Below, in pieces: positions 47,473-57,758 of a stretch of DNA of 64,000 nucleotides; the stretch's first letter is position 1; each line of letters starts with the position of its first letter. Location: the NCBI RefSeq assembly GCF_014764385.1, contig NZ_CP061714.1, forward strand, positions 1,054,001-1,118,000. The letters run 5' to 3'. This DNA comes from Luteimonas sp. MC1825 (GTDB lineage Bacteria > Pseudomonadota > Gammaproteobacteria > Xanthomonadales > Xanthomonadaceae). Position numbers and translations under genes: made by a program. The notes below the pieces were generated by a model, which saw nothing but the letters and a program-made list of their open reading frames with translations, was not told where the DNA came from and ran no database searches.

Positions 47473-49338
47473 TTGAGCATCCGCCAGCTTCCCGACACCC
47501 TCGTCAACCAGATCGCCGCCGGCGAAGTCATCGAACGCCCCGCGTCGGTGGTCAAGGAACTGGTCGAAAACGCGCTCGATGCGGGCGCGCGCCGCGTCGA
47601 CATCGACCTCGAGGAGGGCGGCGTGCGCCTGGTGCGCGTGCGCGACGATGGCGGCGGCGTGGAGCCCGCGCAGCTGACGCTGGCGATCTCGCGCCACGCG
47701 ACCAGCAAGATCGCCTCGCTCGACGACCTGGAAGTGGTGGCCACGCTCGGCTTCCGCGGCGAGGCCCTGCCGTCGATCGCCTCGGTCAGCCGCTTCACCA
47801 TCACCTCGCGGCGCGATGGCCAGGCGCACGGCGCCAGCCTGCAGGTCGATGGCGGCCAGGTCGGCGAGGTCGCCCCCAGCGCGCATCCGGTCGGCACCAC
47901 GGTCGAGGTGCGCGACCTGTTCTTCAACGTGCCGGCGCGGCGCAAGTTCCTGCGCGCCGAGCGCACCGAGCTCGGGCACGTCGAGGAGTGGCTGCGTTCG
48001 TTGGCGCTGGCGCGCCCGGACGTCGAGCTGCGCATCGCGCACAACGGACGGGCGTCGCGGCGCTATCGCGGCGGCGACCTGGCCGGTGGCGAAGCCGCGG
48101 GCGAGCGCCTGGTGGAGACGCTTGGCGACGGCTTCGCGCAGCAGGCGCTGCGCGTGGACCACGCGGTCAGCGCGCGCCAGGCCAGCGACGGCAGCCGGGT
48201 GCCGGCGCTGCGCGTGCATGGCTGGATCGCGCAGCCCACCTATTCGCGCGCCAGCGCCGACCAGCAGTACCTGTATGTCAACGGCCGCGCGGTGCGCGAC
48301 CGCAGCGTCGCGCATGCGGTGAAGCAGGCCTATGCCGACGTGCTGTTCCACGGCCGGCAACCGGCCTACGTGCTGTTCCTGGAAATCGATCCGTCACGCG
48401 TGGACGTGAACGTGCACCCGGCCAAGCACGAGGTGCGTTTCCGTGATGCGCGGCTGGTGCATGACTTCGTCTACCGCGCGCTGCACGAGGCGCTCGCCGA
48501 GACGCGCGCCGGCAACGCGCCGCTGGTCGCCGCGGTGGGCGTGCAGGCGGTGGTGTCGCGCGAACTGGCCGCGCAGGTGTCATCGCAGTCGCACCTGTCG
48601 CTGGGCGTGGAGCAGGCGCGCGATGCGTATGCCGCGCTGTACGGCGCCGCGCTCCATGCCGGCGCTGCAGCGGCCGTGGCCGAAGGCGGCGCCCAGGCGT
48701 GGCCGGCATTTCCGGCGTCGGCGCAGCCACTGCCGGCCACCGGCGAGGACGGCATTCCACCGCTGGGGTTCGCGCTCGCGCAGCTGCACGGCATCTTCAT
48801 CCTCAGCCAAGCCGCCGACGGCCTGGTGGTGGTGGACATGCACGCCGCGCACGAACGCATCGGCTACGAAAAGCTGAAAAACGCCCATGACGGCGCCGGC
48901 GTGCGCGTGCAGCCGCTGCTGGTGCCGCAGCCGGTGGCGGTGAGCGAGCGCGAGGCCGACGTCGCCGAGCGCGAGGCCGCCACGCTCGCCGAACTCGGCT
49001 TCGAGGTCTCGCGCACAGGCCCGCAGTCGCTGCTCCTGCGCGGCGTGCCCGCGCTGCTCGCGCAGGGCGACAGCGAGGCATTGCTGCGCGACGTACTCGC
49101 CGACCTGCGCGAGCATGGCGCCAGCCGTCGCGTGCGCGCGGCGCGCGACGAGCTGCTGTCGACCATGGCCTGCCACGGTGCGGTGCGCGCGAACCGCCGC
49201 CTCACGATCGCCGAAATGAACGGCCTGCTGCGCGACATGGAGGCCACCGAGCGTTCCGGGCAGTGCAACCACGGGCGTCCCACCTGGACGCGTTTTTCGC
49301 TCACCGACATTGACCGCTGGTTCCTGAGGGGACGCTGA
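47473..49338 (+). CDS. mutL: DNA mismatch repair protein
   Basis: The 621-residue protein has the GHKL ATPase domain at the N-terminus: [33 protein letters not shown], with the ATP-binding Glu and Asn. RDDGGGV and [16 protein letters not shown] follow. PAKHEVRF marks the end of the N-terminal domain, and [11 protein letters not shown] and CNHGRPT the C-terminal dimerisation domain. The C-terminal metal-dependent endonuclease motif DQHAxxE is replaced by [12 protein letters not shown], so endonuclease activity is uncertain. The gene starts with TTG 47473 and shares its stop with the next gene's start. Confidence 0.95.
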   Translation: MSIRQLPDTLVNQIAAGEVIERPASVVKELVENALDAGARRVDIDLEEGGVRLVRVRDDGGGVEPAQLTLAISRHATSKIASLDDLEVVATLGFRGEALPSIASVSRFTITSRRDGQAHGASLQVDGGQVGEVAPSAHPVGTTVEVRDLFFNVPARRKFLRAERTELGHVEEWLRSLALARPDVELRIAHNGRASRRYRGGDLAGGEAAGERLVETLGDGFAQQALRVDHAVSARQASDGSRVPALRVHGWIAQPTYSRASADQQYLYVNGRAVRDRSVAHAVKQAYADVLFHGRQPAYVLFLEIDPSRVDVNVHPAKHEVRFRDARLVHDFVYRALHEALAETRAGNAPLVAAVGVQAVVSRELAAQVSSQSHLSLGVEQARDAYAALYGAALHAGAAAAVAEGGAQAWPAFPASAQPLPATGEDGIPPLGFALAQLHGIFILSQAADGLVVVDMHAAHERIGYEKLKNAHDGAGVRVQPLLVPQPVAVSEREADVAEREAATLAELGFEVSRTGPQSLLLRGVPALLAQGDSEALLRDVLADLREHGASRRVRAARDELLSTMACHGAVRANRRLTIAEMNGLLRDMEATERSGQCNHGRPTWTRFSLTDIDRWFLRGR

Positions 49339-50291
49339 TGACCCGTTCCACGACGCGCGCAGGCACCGTCGCCGCCGCGCTTTCCCTGGCCCTGGCCCTG
49401 TCCGCCTGCGAGCGCGCCACACCCGGCGCTGCGGCGGCTGCCGACCGTCCCGCAGCCAGCCAGGCGATGCTCACCGCCGAGGCCGACTGGCGCGCCGAGC
49501 GCCGTGCGCGGCTGCTGGCCGAGGACGGCTGGACCAGCCTGATCGGCCTGCACTGGGTGGAACTGCGCGCGCATTACCTCGGCAGCGACGCCACCAGCGG
49601 CATCCGCCTGGCCAAGGGCCCGCCCAAGCTCGGGCTCGTGCAGCGCGACGGCGAGCGCATCTATTTCACCCCTGAGCGGAACGTGGCCGTGACCCTCGAT
49701 GGTGCGCCGATCAAGGGGCGGGCCGAGCTGCGCGACGACCAGGCGGACGCGCCAAGCCTGCTCGGCTTCGACGACGGCAAGGGCGCGCTGACCGTGATCC
49801 GCCGCGGGCCACGCAAGGCGCTGCGCGTGCGCCATGCCGATGCCGCCACGCGCACCGGCTTCGGCAGCATCGAATACTGGCCGGTCGATCCCGGCTGGCT
49901 GGTGGACGCACGGTTCCGCGTGCACCCCGCGGGCCGCACCATCGACATCGCCAGCATCACCGGCGGCGTGGAGGCGATGGCCAACCCGGGCGTGGTGGAG
50001 TTCGAACGCGAGGGCGAGACGTACCGGCTCGAGGCGCTCGACGGCGGTGAAGGCGGACTGTTCCTGATCCTCGCCGACCGCACCAATGGCCACGGCAGCT
50101 ATGGCGCGGGGCGTTATCTCGACGTCGCCGCGCCGGACGCGCAGGGCCGGGTGAGCCTCAACTTCAACCGCGCCTACAATCCACCCTGTGCCTTCACGGC
50201 GTTCGCCACCTGTCCCTTGCCGCCGCCGGAGAACCGCCTGGGCCTGGCGGTGACCGCGGGCGAGATGGCCTACGCCGCACCCGTCAACTGA
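49338..50291 (+). CDS. DUF1684-family lipoprotein
   Basis: The 317-residue protein has a lipoprotein signal (LALALSACE, Cys near residue 24) and a DUF1684-like domain. The domain shows WRAERRARLLAEDGWTSLIGLHWV, RVHPAGRTIDI and LNFNRAYNPPCAFTAFATCPLPPPENRL. The last block, with its Cys pair, is the family's C-terminal signature. Its function is unknown. It is probably anchored in the envelope. The start overlaps the mutL stop (TGATG), so it is co-expressed with mutL. Confidence 0.88.
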   Translation: MTRSTTRAGTVAAALSLALALSACERATPGAAAAADRPAASQAMLTAEADWRAERRARLLAEDGWTSLIGLHWVELRAHYLGSDATSGIRLAKGPPKLGLVQRDGERIYFTPERNVAVTLDGAPIKGRAELRDDQADAPSLLGFDDGKGALTVIRRGPRKALRVRHADAATRTGFGSIEYWPVDPGWLVDARFRVHPAGRTIDIASITGGVEAMANPGVVEFEREGETYRLEALDGGEGGLFLILADRTNGHGSYGAGRYLDVAAPDAQGRVSLNFNRAYNPPCAFTAFATCPLPPPENRLGLAVTAGEMAYAAPVN

Positions 50292-50312
50292 ACCCACGAT
50301 TCCAGGAACGCC

Positions 50313-51290
50313 ATGCCCATCGCACGACGCCTCGCCACGCCGCTGCTTGCCGCCACCCTCGCCATGTTCCTGCTGCCGGGTGCCTCGGCGCGCGACGCGG
50401 ACCAGGCCGCCCGGCCCGCCACCGCGCACACCGCACCGGTCCCGCTGCTGTGGAAGGTCTCCGACGACGACAACGCGCTGTACCTGCTCGGCTCGTTCCA
50501 CCTGCTGCTGCCTGGCGACTACCCGCTGTCGACCGATGTCGACCTGGCGTTCGCCGATGCCGAAAAGGTGCTGTTCGAGCTGTCGCCGGAGGAGATGGCG
50601 TCGCCGCAGCTGGGCCTGCAGATGGCGCAGGCGGCGATGCGTACCGACGGCACCACCCTCGACAGCCAGCTCCCCCCCGAACTGGCGCATAAGCTCGCCG
50701 CCTGGGGCGAAGCGAATGCGCCGCAGTTGTCCAGGCTGGGCATGGCACCGGCGACGCTGCAGGTGTTCGAGCCCTGGTTCGCCGGGCTGATGATCACCAT
50801 CTCGCAGCTGACCGGCTACGGCCTCGATCCGGCGCTGGGCCTGGATGCGCACATCGCGGCGCGTGCCGGGACCGCGCAGAAGCCGACCGCCGGCCTTGAG
50901 AGCGGCGCGCAGCAGATCGCCTTCCTCGACGGCATGGGCGCCGACGAGCAGCTGCAGATGCTGTCCGATGCGATCGACCAGGGCGCGGCCGGGCGCGACG
51001 AAATGATGGCCCTGCACGCCGCCTGGCGCGCGGGCGACATCGACCTGATGCTGCGCGAGATGGTGGCGGAGATGCGCAAGGAATACCCCGAGCTCTACCG
51101 CGTCATCAACGTCGAGCGCAACGATGCCTGGCTGCCCAAGCTCGAGCAGCGCCTGCGCGAGGACGGCGACGACGACACCCTGGTGGTGGTCGGCGCGATG
51201 CACCTGCTGGGCGAGGACGGCGTGGTCGAGAAGCTGCGCGCCAGGGGCTACCAGGTGGAGCGCGTCTGCTCGGCCTGCACTCAACCCTGA
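50313..51290 (+). CDS. TraB/GumN-family protein
   Basis: The 325-residue protein has a signal peptide (about 1-26). Its N-terminal block [16 protein letters not shown] contains the GxxH motif, and the C-terminal [23 protein letters not shown] carries the second family GxxH motif. TraB/GumN proteins are suspected metalloproteases or inhibitors. The relative in the Xanthomonas gum region, GumN, gave the family its name, but this gene is not in a gum-like cluster. It follows the DUF1684 gene after 21 bases. Confidence 0.85.
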   Translation: MPIARRLATPLLAATLAMFLLPGASARDADQAARPATAHTAPVPLLWKVSDDDNALYLLGSFHLLLPGDYPLSTDVDLAFADAEKVLFELSPEEMASPQLGLQMAQAAMRTDGTTLDSQLPPELAHKLAAWGEANAPQLSRLGMAPATLQVFEPWFAGLMITISQLTGYGLDPALGLDAHIAARAGTAQKPTAGLESGAQQIAFLDGMGADEQLQMLSDAIDQGAAGRDEMMALHAAWRAGDIDLMLREMVAEMRKEYPELYRVINVERNDAWLPKLEQRLREDGDDDTLVVVGAMHLLGEDGVVEKLRARGYQVERVCSACTQP

Positions 51291-51712
51291 GGCGGCGGGG
51301 CGGTCGTCGACCGCGCGGGCAGCATCACGATGCAGTCCACGGGACATGCCGGCACGCACAGCCGGCAGCCGGTGCACAGCGGTTCGAGGACCACGTGCAT
51401 GTGCCTGGCGGCGCCGACGATCGCGTCCACCGGGCAGGCCTGGATGCATTTCGTGCAGCCGATGCAGTCGGCCTCGATGACCACGGCCACCTCGGGCGCG
51501 ACCTGCAGCCCGAGCGCGCGGTCATAGGGGATCGCGGCCGTGCCCAGCACGCGCGCCAGCGCACGCGCGCCGGCGTCACCGCCCGGCGGACAGCGGTCGG
51601 AGCCCGCCAGGCCCGCGGCCATCGCCTCGGCATACGGCCGGCAGCCGCCGTAGCCGCACTGCCCGCACTGGGTCTGCGGCAGGATGCGATCGAGGCGCGC
51701 GCAAAGGTCCAT
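51281..51712 (-). CDS. rnfB: RnfB-type electron transport subunit (short, soluble form)
   Basis: The 143-residue protein has the RnfB Fe-S core. [16 protein letters not shown] motif with four cysteines follows the N-terminus. Two ferredoxin motifs then appear: [14 protein letters not shown] and [14 protein letters not shown]. Canonical RnfB has an N-terminal membrane helix; none is present here. No other rnf subunit genes are nearby, so it probably serves as a stand-alone ferredoxin-like carrier. It is convergent with the TraB-type gene, overlapping by 10 bases, and starts 13 bases after the metG stop on the same strand. Confidence 0.88.
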   Translation of the reverse strand: MDLCARLDRILPQTQCGQCGYGGCRPYAEAMAAGLAGSDRCPPGGDAGARALARVLGTAAIPYDRALGLQVAPEVAVVIEADCIGCTKCIQACPVDAIVGAARHMHVVLEPLCTGCRLCVPACPVDCIVMLPARSTTAPPPQG

Positions 51713-51725
51713 CACCCGTGGGCGG

Positions 51726-53828
51726 TCAGCGCACCGGCATGCCCGGCTCGGCGCCGGCATCGGCGCACAGCAGCGCCAGTGCGCCGCCGTCGAAACCCGC
51801 GGACAGGATCATCCCTTCGCTCAGGCCGAAGCGCATCTTGCGCGGCGCCAGGTTGGCGATGAACACCACGTTGCGGCCCACCAGGGCCTGCGGCTCGCCG
51901 TAGCTTGCGCGGATGCCGGAGAAGATCTGCCGGCGACCGAGCGTGCCGGCGTCGAGCTCGAAGCGCAGCAGCTTGTCGGAGCCTTCGACGAAGTCGCAGG
52001 CCAGCACGCGGCCGATGCGCAGGTCGAGCCTGGCGAAATCATCGATGGCGATGGTGGCCGGTGCGTCCGCGGACGTAGCGGGCGCCGAGGCCCTGGTGGC
52101 GGGTGGGGCCTTGTCCAGCGGGTCACCGGCGAGCTTGAGGCTGGCGGCCTGCGGCACGGCCTGGGTGGGCTTGAGGTCTTCCTTGCTGGCGTCGGTCATG
52201 GCGGCGATGTGCTTCGGGTCGATGCGGGTGAAGAGGGGCTGGTAGGCCTGGATGCGGTGGCCCAGCAGCGGTTGTGCGACGTCAGCCCAGCTGCCCAGCG
52301 GCGCGGCGAGAAAGGCCTCGACCTGTGCCGCCATCGCCGGCAGCACCGGGCGCAGCGCGCCGGCCAGCACGCGGAACAGGTTCAGCCCCTGGGTGCAGAC
52401 CGCATGCAGTTCGGCGTCGGCACCGTCCTGCTTGGCCAGCACCCACGGCTTCTTCTCGTCGATGTAGCGGTTGGCCTCGTCGGCCAGCGCCATGACCTGG
52501 CGCAGCACGCTGGCCGGCTCGTTGTTGTCGTAGGCCGTGCGCACGCCGTCGAGCGCGGCCACGAAGCGCGCATGCATGTCCGGCTCCGGCAGGGCGGCGG
52601 CCAGCATGCCGCCGAAGCGCTTGTCGATGAACCCTGCGCAGCGGCTGGCGAGGTTGACGAACTTGCCGACGATGTCGGAGTTCACCCGCGCCACGAAGTC
52701 GGCCAGGTTGAGGTCGAGGTCGTCGACGCCGCCGGACGACTTGGCCGCGTAGTAGTAGCGCAGGGCTTCCGGCGCCAGGCCGGCGTCCAGCCAGGTGCGC
52801 GCCATCACGAAGGTGCCGCGCGATTTCGACATCTTGGCGCCGTCGACGGTCAGGTAGCCGTTGACATGCAGGCGCGTCGGCGCGCGCAGGCCGGCGCCGT
52901 GCAGCACCGCCGGCCAGAACAGGCCGTGGAAATTGACGATGTCCTTGCCGATGAAGTGGTGCATCTCGGTATCGCTGCCGGGCGTCACGAAGCGCTCGAA
53001 GTCGAGGCCATCGCGCGCGCACAGCGCCTTGAAGCTCGACAGGTAGCCGATCGGCGCATCGATCCAGACGTAGAGGTACTTGCCCGGGTGGCCGGGAATC
53101 TCGAAGCCGAAGTAGGGCGCGTCGCGCGAGATGTCCCAGGCGCGCAGGCCACCCTCGCCATCCAGCCATTCCATGAGCTTGGCCTTGACCCCGGGCACGG
53201 CCACGTCCCCGGCCAGCCAGTCGCGCAGGAAGGCCTCGAAATGGCCGAGCTCGAAGAAGAAATGCTCGGAGTCGCGCAGCTCCGGCGTGGCGCCGCTCAC
53301 CACCGAGCGCGGCGCGATCAGCTCGGTCGGCGAGTAGGTGGCGCCGCACTGCTCGCAGTTGTCGCCGTACTGGTCCGGCGTACCGCAGTTCGGGCAGGTG
53401 CCCTTGACGTAGCGGTCGGGCAGGAACATGCCGCGTTCGGGATCGTAGAGCTGCGCCACGGAACGGCGCGCGATGTGCCCGCTCGTGTCCAGGCGCGCGT
53501 AGATCTCCTCGGTCAGCGCGCGGTTGCCGGCGGAATTGGTGGAGTCGTAGTGGTCGAATGCCACGCCGAAGTCGGCGAAATCGCGCTCATGCCCGACCTG
53601 GATGCCCGCCACGAAGAGCTCGGGCGTGGTGCCCGCCTTCTCCGCGGCCAGCATGATCGGCGTGCCGTGCGTGTCATCGGCGCACACGAAGTGCACCGTG
53701 TCGCCGGCCATGCGCCGCGCGCGCACCCAGATGTCGGCCTGCACGTAGCCGACCAGGTGGCCGATATGCAGCGGGCCGTTGGCGTAGGGCAGGGCGCAAG
53801 TGGTGAGGATGGCGCGGGGCATGGGCAT
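51726..53828 (-). CDS. metG: Methionyl-tRNA synthetase
   Basis: The 700-residue class I synthetase has the HIGH motif ([17 protein letters not shown]) near residue 20. It also has a zinc-type CPNC...CEQC insert and the KMSKS motif ([10 protein letters not shown]). The anticodon-binding domain follows, and a C-terminal OB-fold tRNA-binding domain starts [17 protein letters not shown] 53828 and ATG 53822 are both possible; the first was taken. It transcribes toward rnfB, with 13 bases between. Confidence 0.97.
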   Translation of the reverse strand: MPMPRAILTTCALPYANGPLHIGHLVGYVQADIWVRARRMAGDTVHFVCADDTHGTPIMLAAEKAGTTPELFVAGIQVGHERDFADFGVAFDHYDSTNSAGNRALTEEIYARLDTSGHIARRSVAQLYDPERGMFLPDRYVKGTCPNCGTPDQYGDNCEQCGATYSPTELIAPRSVVSGATPELRDSEHFFFELGHFEAFLRDWLAGDVAVPGVKAKLMEWLDGEGGLRAWDISRDAPYFGFEIPGHPGKYLYVWIDAPIGYLSSFKALCARDGLDFERFVTPGSDTEMHHFIGKDIVNFHGLFWPAVLHGAGLRAPTRLHVNGYLTVDGAKMSKSRGTFVMARTWLDAGLAPEALRYYYAAKSSGGVDDLDLNLADFVARVNSDIVGKFVNLASRCAGFIDKRFGGMLAAALPEPDMHARFVAALDGVRTAYDNNEPASVLRQVMALADEANRYIDEKKPWVLAKQDGADAELHAVCTQGLNLFRVLAGALRPVLPAMAAQVEAFLAAPLGSWADVAQPLLGHRIQAYQPLFTRIDPKHIAAMTDASKEDLKPTQAVPQAASLKLAGDPLDKAPPATRASAPATSADAPATIAIDDFARLDLRIGRVLACDFVEGSDKLLRFELDAGTLGRRQIFSGIRASYGEPQALVGRNVVFIANLAPRKMRFGLSEGMILSAGFDGGALALLCADAGAEPGMPVR

Positions 53829-53917
53829 CGGGCGCGGGTAAAGGCCGCGCATTATCGCATGCGTGCGTGCGAGGCCCGGCTGCCGCATCGAGCCGGCCTT
53901 GCCGGCGCCGCCCCGGA

Positions 53918-53947
53918 AAGCAAAAGGGCCCGGCTTGCGCCGGGCCC
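53918..53947 (-). terminator. Intrinsic terminator of the TonB receptor gene
   Basis: On the minus strand, GGGCCCGGC pairs with GCCGGGCCC across a GCAA loop, followed by TTTTGCTTT. It stands 25 bases beyond the receptor stop. Confidence 0.92.
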
Positions 53948-53971
53948 CCGCGGAACAGTGAAGCGAAACGC

Positions 53972-56900
53972 TTAGAACTTGTAGGTCGCGCCCACGTAGA
54001 TGAAGCGACCGATGTTGTCGTAGAGCGCGGTGCCGAGGTCTGCACCGAAATAGTTCAGCGGCGGATCCTTGTCGAACACGTTGTCCACGCCAACGTACAG
54101 GTCCAGTCCGCTGTCACCGAACTTATAGCCGGCCTGCATGTTGTGGTAGACCCAGGAGCCGTTGCGGATCGGGCTCTGCGAGCCCGGGTTGGATCGGTAG
54201 CTCGCCGGCGTCACGCGGAGGTTGCCGTCCACGTAGTTCAGGTCCCACGAACCTCGCCAGTTGCCCCTGCGGTACGTGCCGTTGAGCTGCGCGCGCCAGC
54301 GAGGATCGGTGAAGTAGGTGACGTACTCGAGGAACTCGTCCGGGAAGTCCTGGAACGCCCACTCGCGCGACTGGATCATGCGCGTGCCGACGAAGCGCAG
54401 GGTGCTGTTGCCGCCCAGCATCTCGAAGCGGTAGTCCACCTCGAGGTCGACGCCCACGCGGCGCGACTTGGCGAGGTTTTCGTTCAGGGCCAGCCAGTTC
54501 GTGATGCTGTAGGCGGGGAAGTCGCGACCCTGCGGATCGGTGTAGCCGCCGGTCGGTGCGCGGCTGATGAAGCTGCAGAACTTGTTGTTGATGCCGCCGG
54601 GCGAGTCCACGCAGCGCGTTGCATTGGTCTGCGCCGTGACAGCGCCGATCGCGTCGTGCAGGGTGACGCGCCAGTAGTCGACGGACACGCCGAGGCCCTC
54701 GACGAACCCGGGCTGCCAGACAAAGCCGAACGACACCGACTCCGCCTCTTCCTGGGCCAGGTTCGGGTTGCCACCGCTCACGCCGGGGCGGTTCGCCGAG
54801 TAGGTGTCGACCCAGCCCACCGGGACGCCCAGCGCCGTGCAGTTCGCCTGGCGGAGAGCGACGTCAGGGGCGGTGGACGGGCGGTTGGGGTTGGTCACCT
54901 GGTAGTTGCAGGGATCGTTGATGGTGGCGAAGTTCTGCGACTGCGGATTGAACAGCTCGCCGATGCTCGGCGCGCGGACCGCCTGGGCGTGCGTGCCGCG
55001 GAAGCGCAGCGACGGGATGATGGTCCAGTCAAGGCCCACGTTCCAGGTCACGGCCGAACCGATCGTGCTGTAGTCCGAGTAACGTCCCGCCAGGTCGATC
55101 GCGAGGCGCTCGACGCCCGGGAGGTCGGCCAGCACCGGGATGGTGGTCTCGGCGAACACTTCCGTCACGTCGTACTCGCCGCCGCGGCTCGGGATGGCGT
55201 TCAGGAACGTCAGGCCCAGGGCTGCCAGCGGATCGGTGTTCTCCTGGCTCTTCTCCTTGCGGTACTCGACACCGCCGGCGAAGCCGACGTCACCCGCCGG
55301 CAGCGAAAACAGGCGGCTGTTGGCGACGGACGCCGAAACCACGTGCTGCTCGAGCTTCGAGCTGTTCAGCGAGTTGGTGTTGAACCAAGCCGCCGCATCC
55401 TGGTTGACTGCACCGTTGCCGAAGGTGCTGAACGGCACGCAGCCCGTACGCGCAAACGTCGAGTAGATCGCGTTGGTGTGCGGGTTGATGGCATTCGGAT
55501 TGAGCGTGGTGCGGCAGACGATGTTGCCGGTGGTCGGGTCGACGACCGAGTCCATGCCGGCGTGCCAGCGCTCGTTGATGCGGTTGTTCAGGTTGAGGCG
55601 CGAGATCGTCGTCTGGCCGTAGTTGGCCGAAGCCTCGTAGCTCCAGTCATCGCCGAAGTAACCCTCGATGCCCAGCACCGCGCGTGCGGTCTGACGCTCG
55701 ACGTTCTCGCCACGGCGGCCGGCATCGACGTTGAAGCGGGAGACCTGGAGGATCTTCTGGCCGTCGAGGACGGGAAGCGTCGAGGCGTCCATGAGCGCAC
55801 CCAGCTGGGGTGAGATGAAGGCGTTGTCGCGACGGATGCGGATCGGCTGGTCGAAGGCCGGCTGACCGAAGAACTGGGACTCGGTCTTGCTGTACTTGCC
55901 TTCGAAAAACAGGCGGTGGTTCTCATCGAGATCGAAGTTGACCACGCTGTTGAAGCTGAAACGGTCGAACGCCGGCTGCAGGTCCGCAACCGAGTTGAGG
56001 TCGGCGAAATCGCAGTCCACGCAGGACGAGGCGCTGACGACGGTGCCGTCATAGCGGTTGGGGCGGAAGCTGCCGTCCTGGTCGAAGATGTAGCGGTTGC
56101 CCCAGGTGGCCGGGTTTGCCGGGTTGAACGTGCCGATGGTGAAGGTGCCACCAAAGGAAATGGAGTGGTTGCCACCCGGGCCTGAAACGATCGTCTGCGG
56201 ATTGCTCTCGCTCGGCGGCCTGCTGGCGTCGAAGTTCGGGTTGGGAACCGAGACGAGGAACTCGCGGCCGATGCGGCGATCGCCACGGCCGAAGCGGTCC
56301 TGCGTGCTGTATTCGAGCGAGATGGCGGCCGAGCCGCGGCCGTCGGCGAAGTCGCTGCCGCCGGAGAAGCTGATGAACGAGCGGTCGAAGCCGCCTTCGC
56401 TTGCCTGGCCAGTCTGGCCGCGCAGTTCGAAGCCTTCGAAGGACTTCTTCATGATGAAGTTGACCACGCCGGCGACGGCGTCAGCGCCGTAGACGGCCGA
56501 TGCGCCGCCGGTGATCACTTCCACGCGCTCGATCCACTCGGTGGGGATCGTGTTCACGTCGACCGCGGTGGAGCCGGGGCTGGCGCCCACGTGGCGGCGG
56601 CCGTTGACCAGGACCAGCGTGCGCGAGGTGCCCATGCCACGCAGGTCGAGCAGGCCAAGGCCCGCGGTACCGATGAAGCGCGTGGAGTTGCCCAGGGTGT
56701 AGTTGGGCGAAAGGGCCGGAAGCTTGGTCATCAGGTCGCCGATGTTCACGGCACCGGTGGCCCGGATTTCTTCCGCGGTGATCGCCGTGACCGGCGACGG
56801 CGTGACGAATCCGGCGCGCGCGATGCGGGAGCCGGTGACCGTGACGCGGTCCAGGTCGGTGGTCGCCTGGTTGCTGCCCGTTTCGCTGGAGGCTGCGTCC

Positions 56901-56998
56901 TGCGCGAAGATCGGGCCAGTGGCCGGCAGGGCGATTGCAGCCAGAAGGGCTGCACTCAGGCGGCTTCGCCTGAAGGATGTGTTCTTGCTGAATGACAT
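53972..56998 (-). CDS. TonB-dependent outer-membrane receptor
   Basis: The 1008-residue protein has a signal peptide (about 1-32, ending PIFAQ). A TonB-box-like [10 protein letters not shown] comes next, then the plug domain (about 50-165; [22 protein letters not shown] and [22 protein letters not shown]). A 22-strand barrel ends IYVGATYKF with C-terminal Phe. Substrates cannot be told; relatives carry carbohydrates, peptides or metal chelates. GGGGAG seven bases upstream fixes the start. A 12-bp palindrome about 100 bases upstream may be the regulator site, and a strong terminator follows. Confidence 0.95.
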   Translation of the reverse strand: MSFSKNTSFRRSRLSAALLAAIALPATGPIFAQDAASSETGSNQATTDLDRVTVTGSRIARAGFVTPSPVTAITAEEIRATGAVNIGDLMTKLPALSPNYTLGNSTRFIGTAGLGLLDLRGMGTSRTLVLVNGRRHVGASPGSTAVDVNTIPTEWIERVEVITGGASAVYGADAVAGVVNFIMKKSFEGFELRGQTGQASEGGFDRSFISFSGGSDFADGRGSAAISLEYSTQDRFGRGDRRIGREFLVSVPNPNFDASRPPSESNPQTIVSGPGGNHSISFGGTFTIGTFNPANPATWGNRYIFDQDGSFRPNRYDGTVVSASSCVDCDFADLNSVADLQPAFDRFSFNSVVNFDLDENHRLFFEGKYSKTESQFFGQPAFDQPIRIRRDNAFISPQLGALMDASTLPVLDGQKILQVSRFNVDAGRRGENVERQTARAVLGIEGYFGDDWSYEASANYGQTTISRLNLNNRINERWHAGMDSVVDPTTGNIVCRTTLNPNAINPHTNAIYSTFARTGCVPFSTFGNGAVNQDAAAWFNTNSLNSSKLEQHVVSASVANSRLFSLPAGDVGFAGGVEYRKEKSQENTDPLAALGLTFLNAIPSRGGEYDVTEVFAETTIPVLADLPGVERLAIDLAGRYSDYSTIGSAVTWNVGLDWTIIPSLRFRGTHAQAVRAPSIGELFNPQSQNFATINDPCNYQVTNPNRPSTAPDVALRQANCTALGVPVGWVDTYSANRPGVSGGNPNLAQEEAESVSFGFVWQPGFVEGLGVSVDYWRVTLHDAIGAVTAQTNATRCVDSPGGINNKFCSFISRAPTGGYTDPQGRDFPAYSITNWLALNENLAKSRRVGVDLEVDYRFEMLGGNSTLRFVGTRMIQSREWAFQDFPDEFLEYVTYFTDPRWRAQLNGTYRRGNWRGSWDLNYVDGNLRVTPASYRSNPGSQSPIRNGSWVYHNMQAGYKFGDSGLDLYVGVDNVFDKDPPLNYFGADLGTALYDNIGRFIYVGATYKF

Positions 56999-57096
56999 GG
57001 TTTACTCCCCTGGAAGAAAACGACGCTTGGACTTGGATTCACGGGAGCGCGGTTTGCAAGGACCAGGCGCCGCCGTGAGCCGGCACGCTACCACCC

Positions 57097-57108
57097 CGAA
57101 AGCTTTCG
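57097..57108. promoter_or_regulatory. 12-bp palindrome upstream of the TonB receptor
   Basis: CGAAAGCTTTCG is perfectly palindromic and lies 99 bases before the receptor start. On the minus strand, TTAACG and TAGCGT flank it as -35/-10 candidates with a 16-base spacer. This is the position expected of a LacI- or TetR-like operator. Confidence 0.5.
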
Positions 57109-57207
57109 TTAAAGCCAGTTGAAGATTTTGTTACGGCTACCGACGCGAGCCTTCGAATCGCGACCCGACTGACGGTTCCATTTCCCGTGTCGGCGCCCGC
57201 AAATGCG

Positions 57208-57233
57208 AAAAGCCCGGCTGTCGCCGGGCTTTT
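57208..57233. terminator. Bidirectional terminator downstream of the DUF2147 gene
   Basis: AAAAGCCCGGC pairs with GCCGGGCTTTT around a TGTC loop. T-runs lie at both ends, so it can stop transcription in both directions. It sits 24 bases beyond the DUF2147 stop and shields the receptor promoter. Confidence 0.93.
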
Positions 57234-57256
57234 CTGATACGCCAGGGACGGCGGGC

Positions 57257-57676
57257 CTATTCTCGGACCCAGACCTGCTCGCGGCAGATGAAGGCCACGC
57301 AGCCGGACACGCCCAGCCGGTTGTCATCGATCAGCTTGGCCTTGGCCTTGTAGGTCTTGCCCTTGGCCGGGTCGAGGATGTGGCCACCCGTCCATTCGCC
57401 GGAGTCCGGCTTCAGGCCCCAGAGGATGGTCATGCCCTTGATCGGCTTGCCCTTGTTGGCCCCGTCGCACTTGTCGCAGGCCGGATTGGGGCCGCGGTCG
57501 GAGTGCAGGATGTCGACCACGCGGCCCGACAGCTTGCCGCCCGCCTCGGTGATCTCGACGATCGACTTCACCTTGCCGGTCTCGTCGTCGATGGTCTTCC
57601 AGCGGCCGACCGCGTCGGCGGCGATGGCCGGCGATGCCAGCATCATTGCCAGCAGGATGAAAAGTGGCTTGCGCAT
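57257..57676 (-). CDS. DUF2147-family secreted protein
   Basis: The 139-residue protein has a cleavable signal peptide (about 1-20, ...SPAIAAD). It is followed by the DUF2147 beta-strand core: GRWKTIDDETGKVKSIVEI, GKLSGRVVDIL and KAKLIDDNRLGVSGCVAFICREQVW. Four cysteines, two of them in CDKC, could form disulfides. Its function is unknown. It is a single gene with its own terminator and is divergent from the mrp gene. Confidence 0.9.
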   Translation of the reverse strand: MRKPLFILLAMMLASPAIAADAVGRWKTIDDETGKVKSIVEITEAGGKLSGRVVDILHSDRGPNPACDKCDGANKGKPIKGMTILWGLKPDSGEWTGGHILDPAKGKTYKAKAKLIDDNRLGVSGCVAFICREQVWVRE

Positions 57677-57746
57677 GTGGTCTCCGAAATGTGCCCGAGC
57701 GATGCCGCGTTTGTACCACGCCGCCCACGTGGGCGGAGCGGTCCAT

Positions 57747-57752
57747 TAGACT
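57747..57752 (+). promoter_or_regulatory. -10 box of mrp, predicted leaderless
   Basis: TAGACT ends 7 bases before ATG 57759, so the first transcribed base would be the A of the start codon. No Shine-Dalgarno sequence could fit. The -35 is weak. Confidence 0.5.
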
Positions 57753-57758
57753 GGCGGC

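Noticed and set aside
53867..55813. A long open frame on the plus strand opposite the TonB receptor gene
   Set aside because: It has no recognisable domain and repetitive, Arg/Val-rich composition. High GC keeps stop codons rare in this frame. The minus-strand receptor has clear motifs, a signal peptide and a ribosome site.
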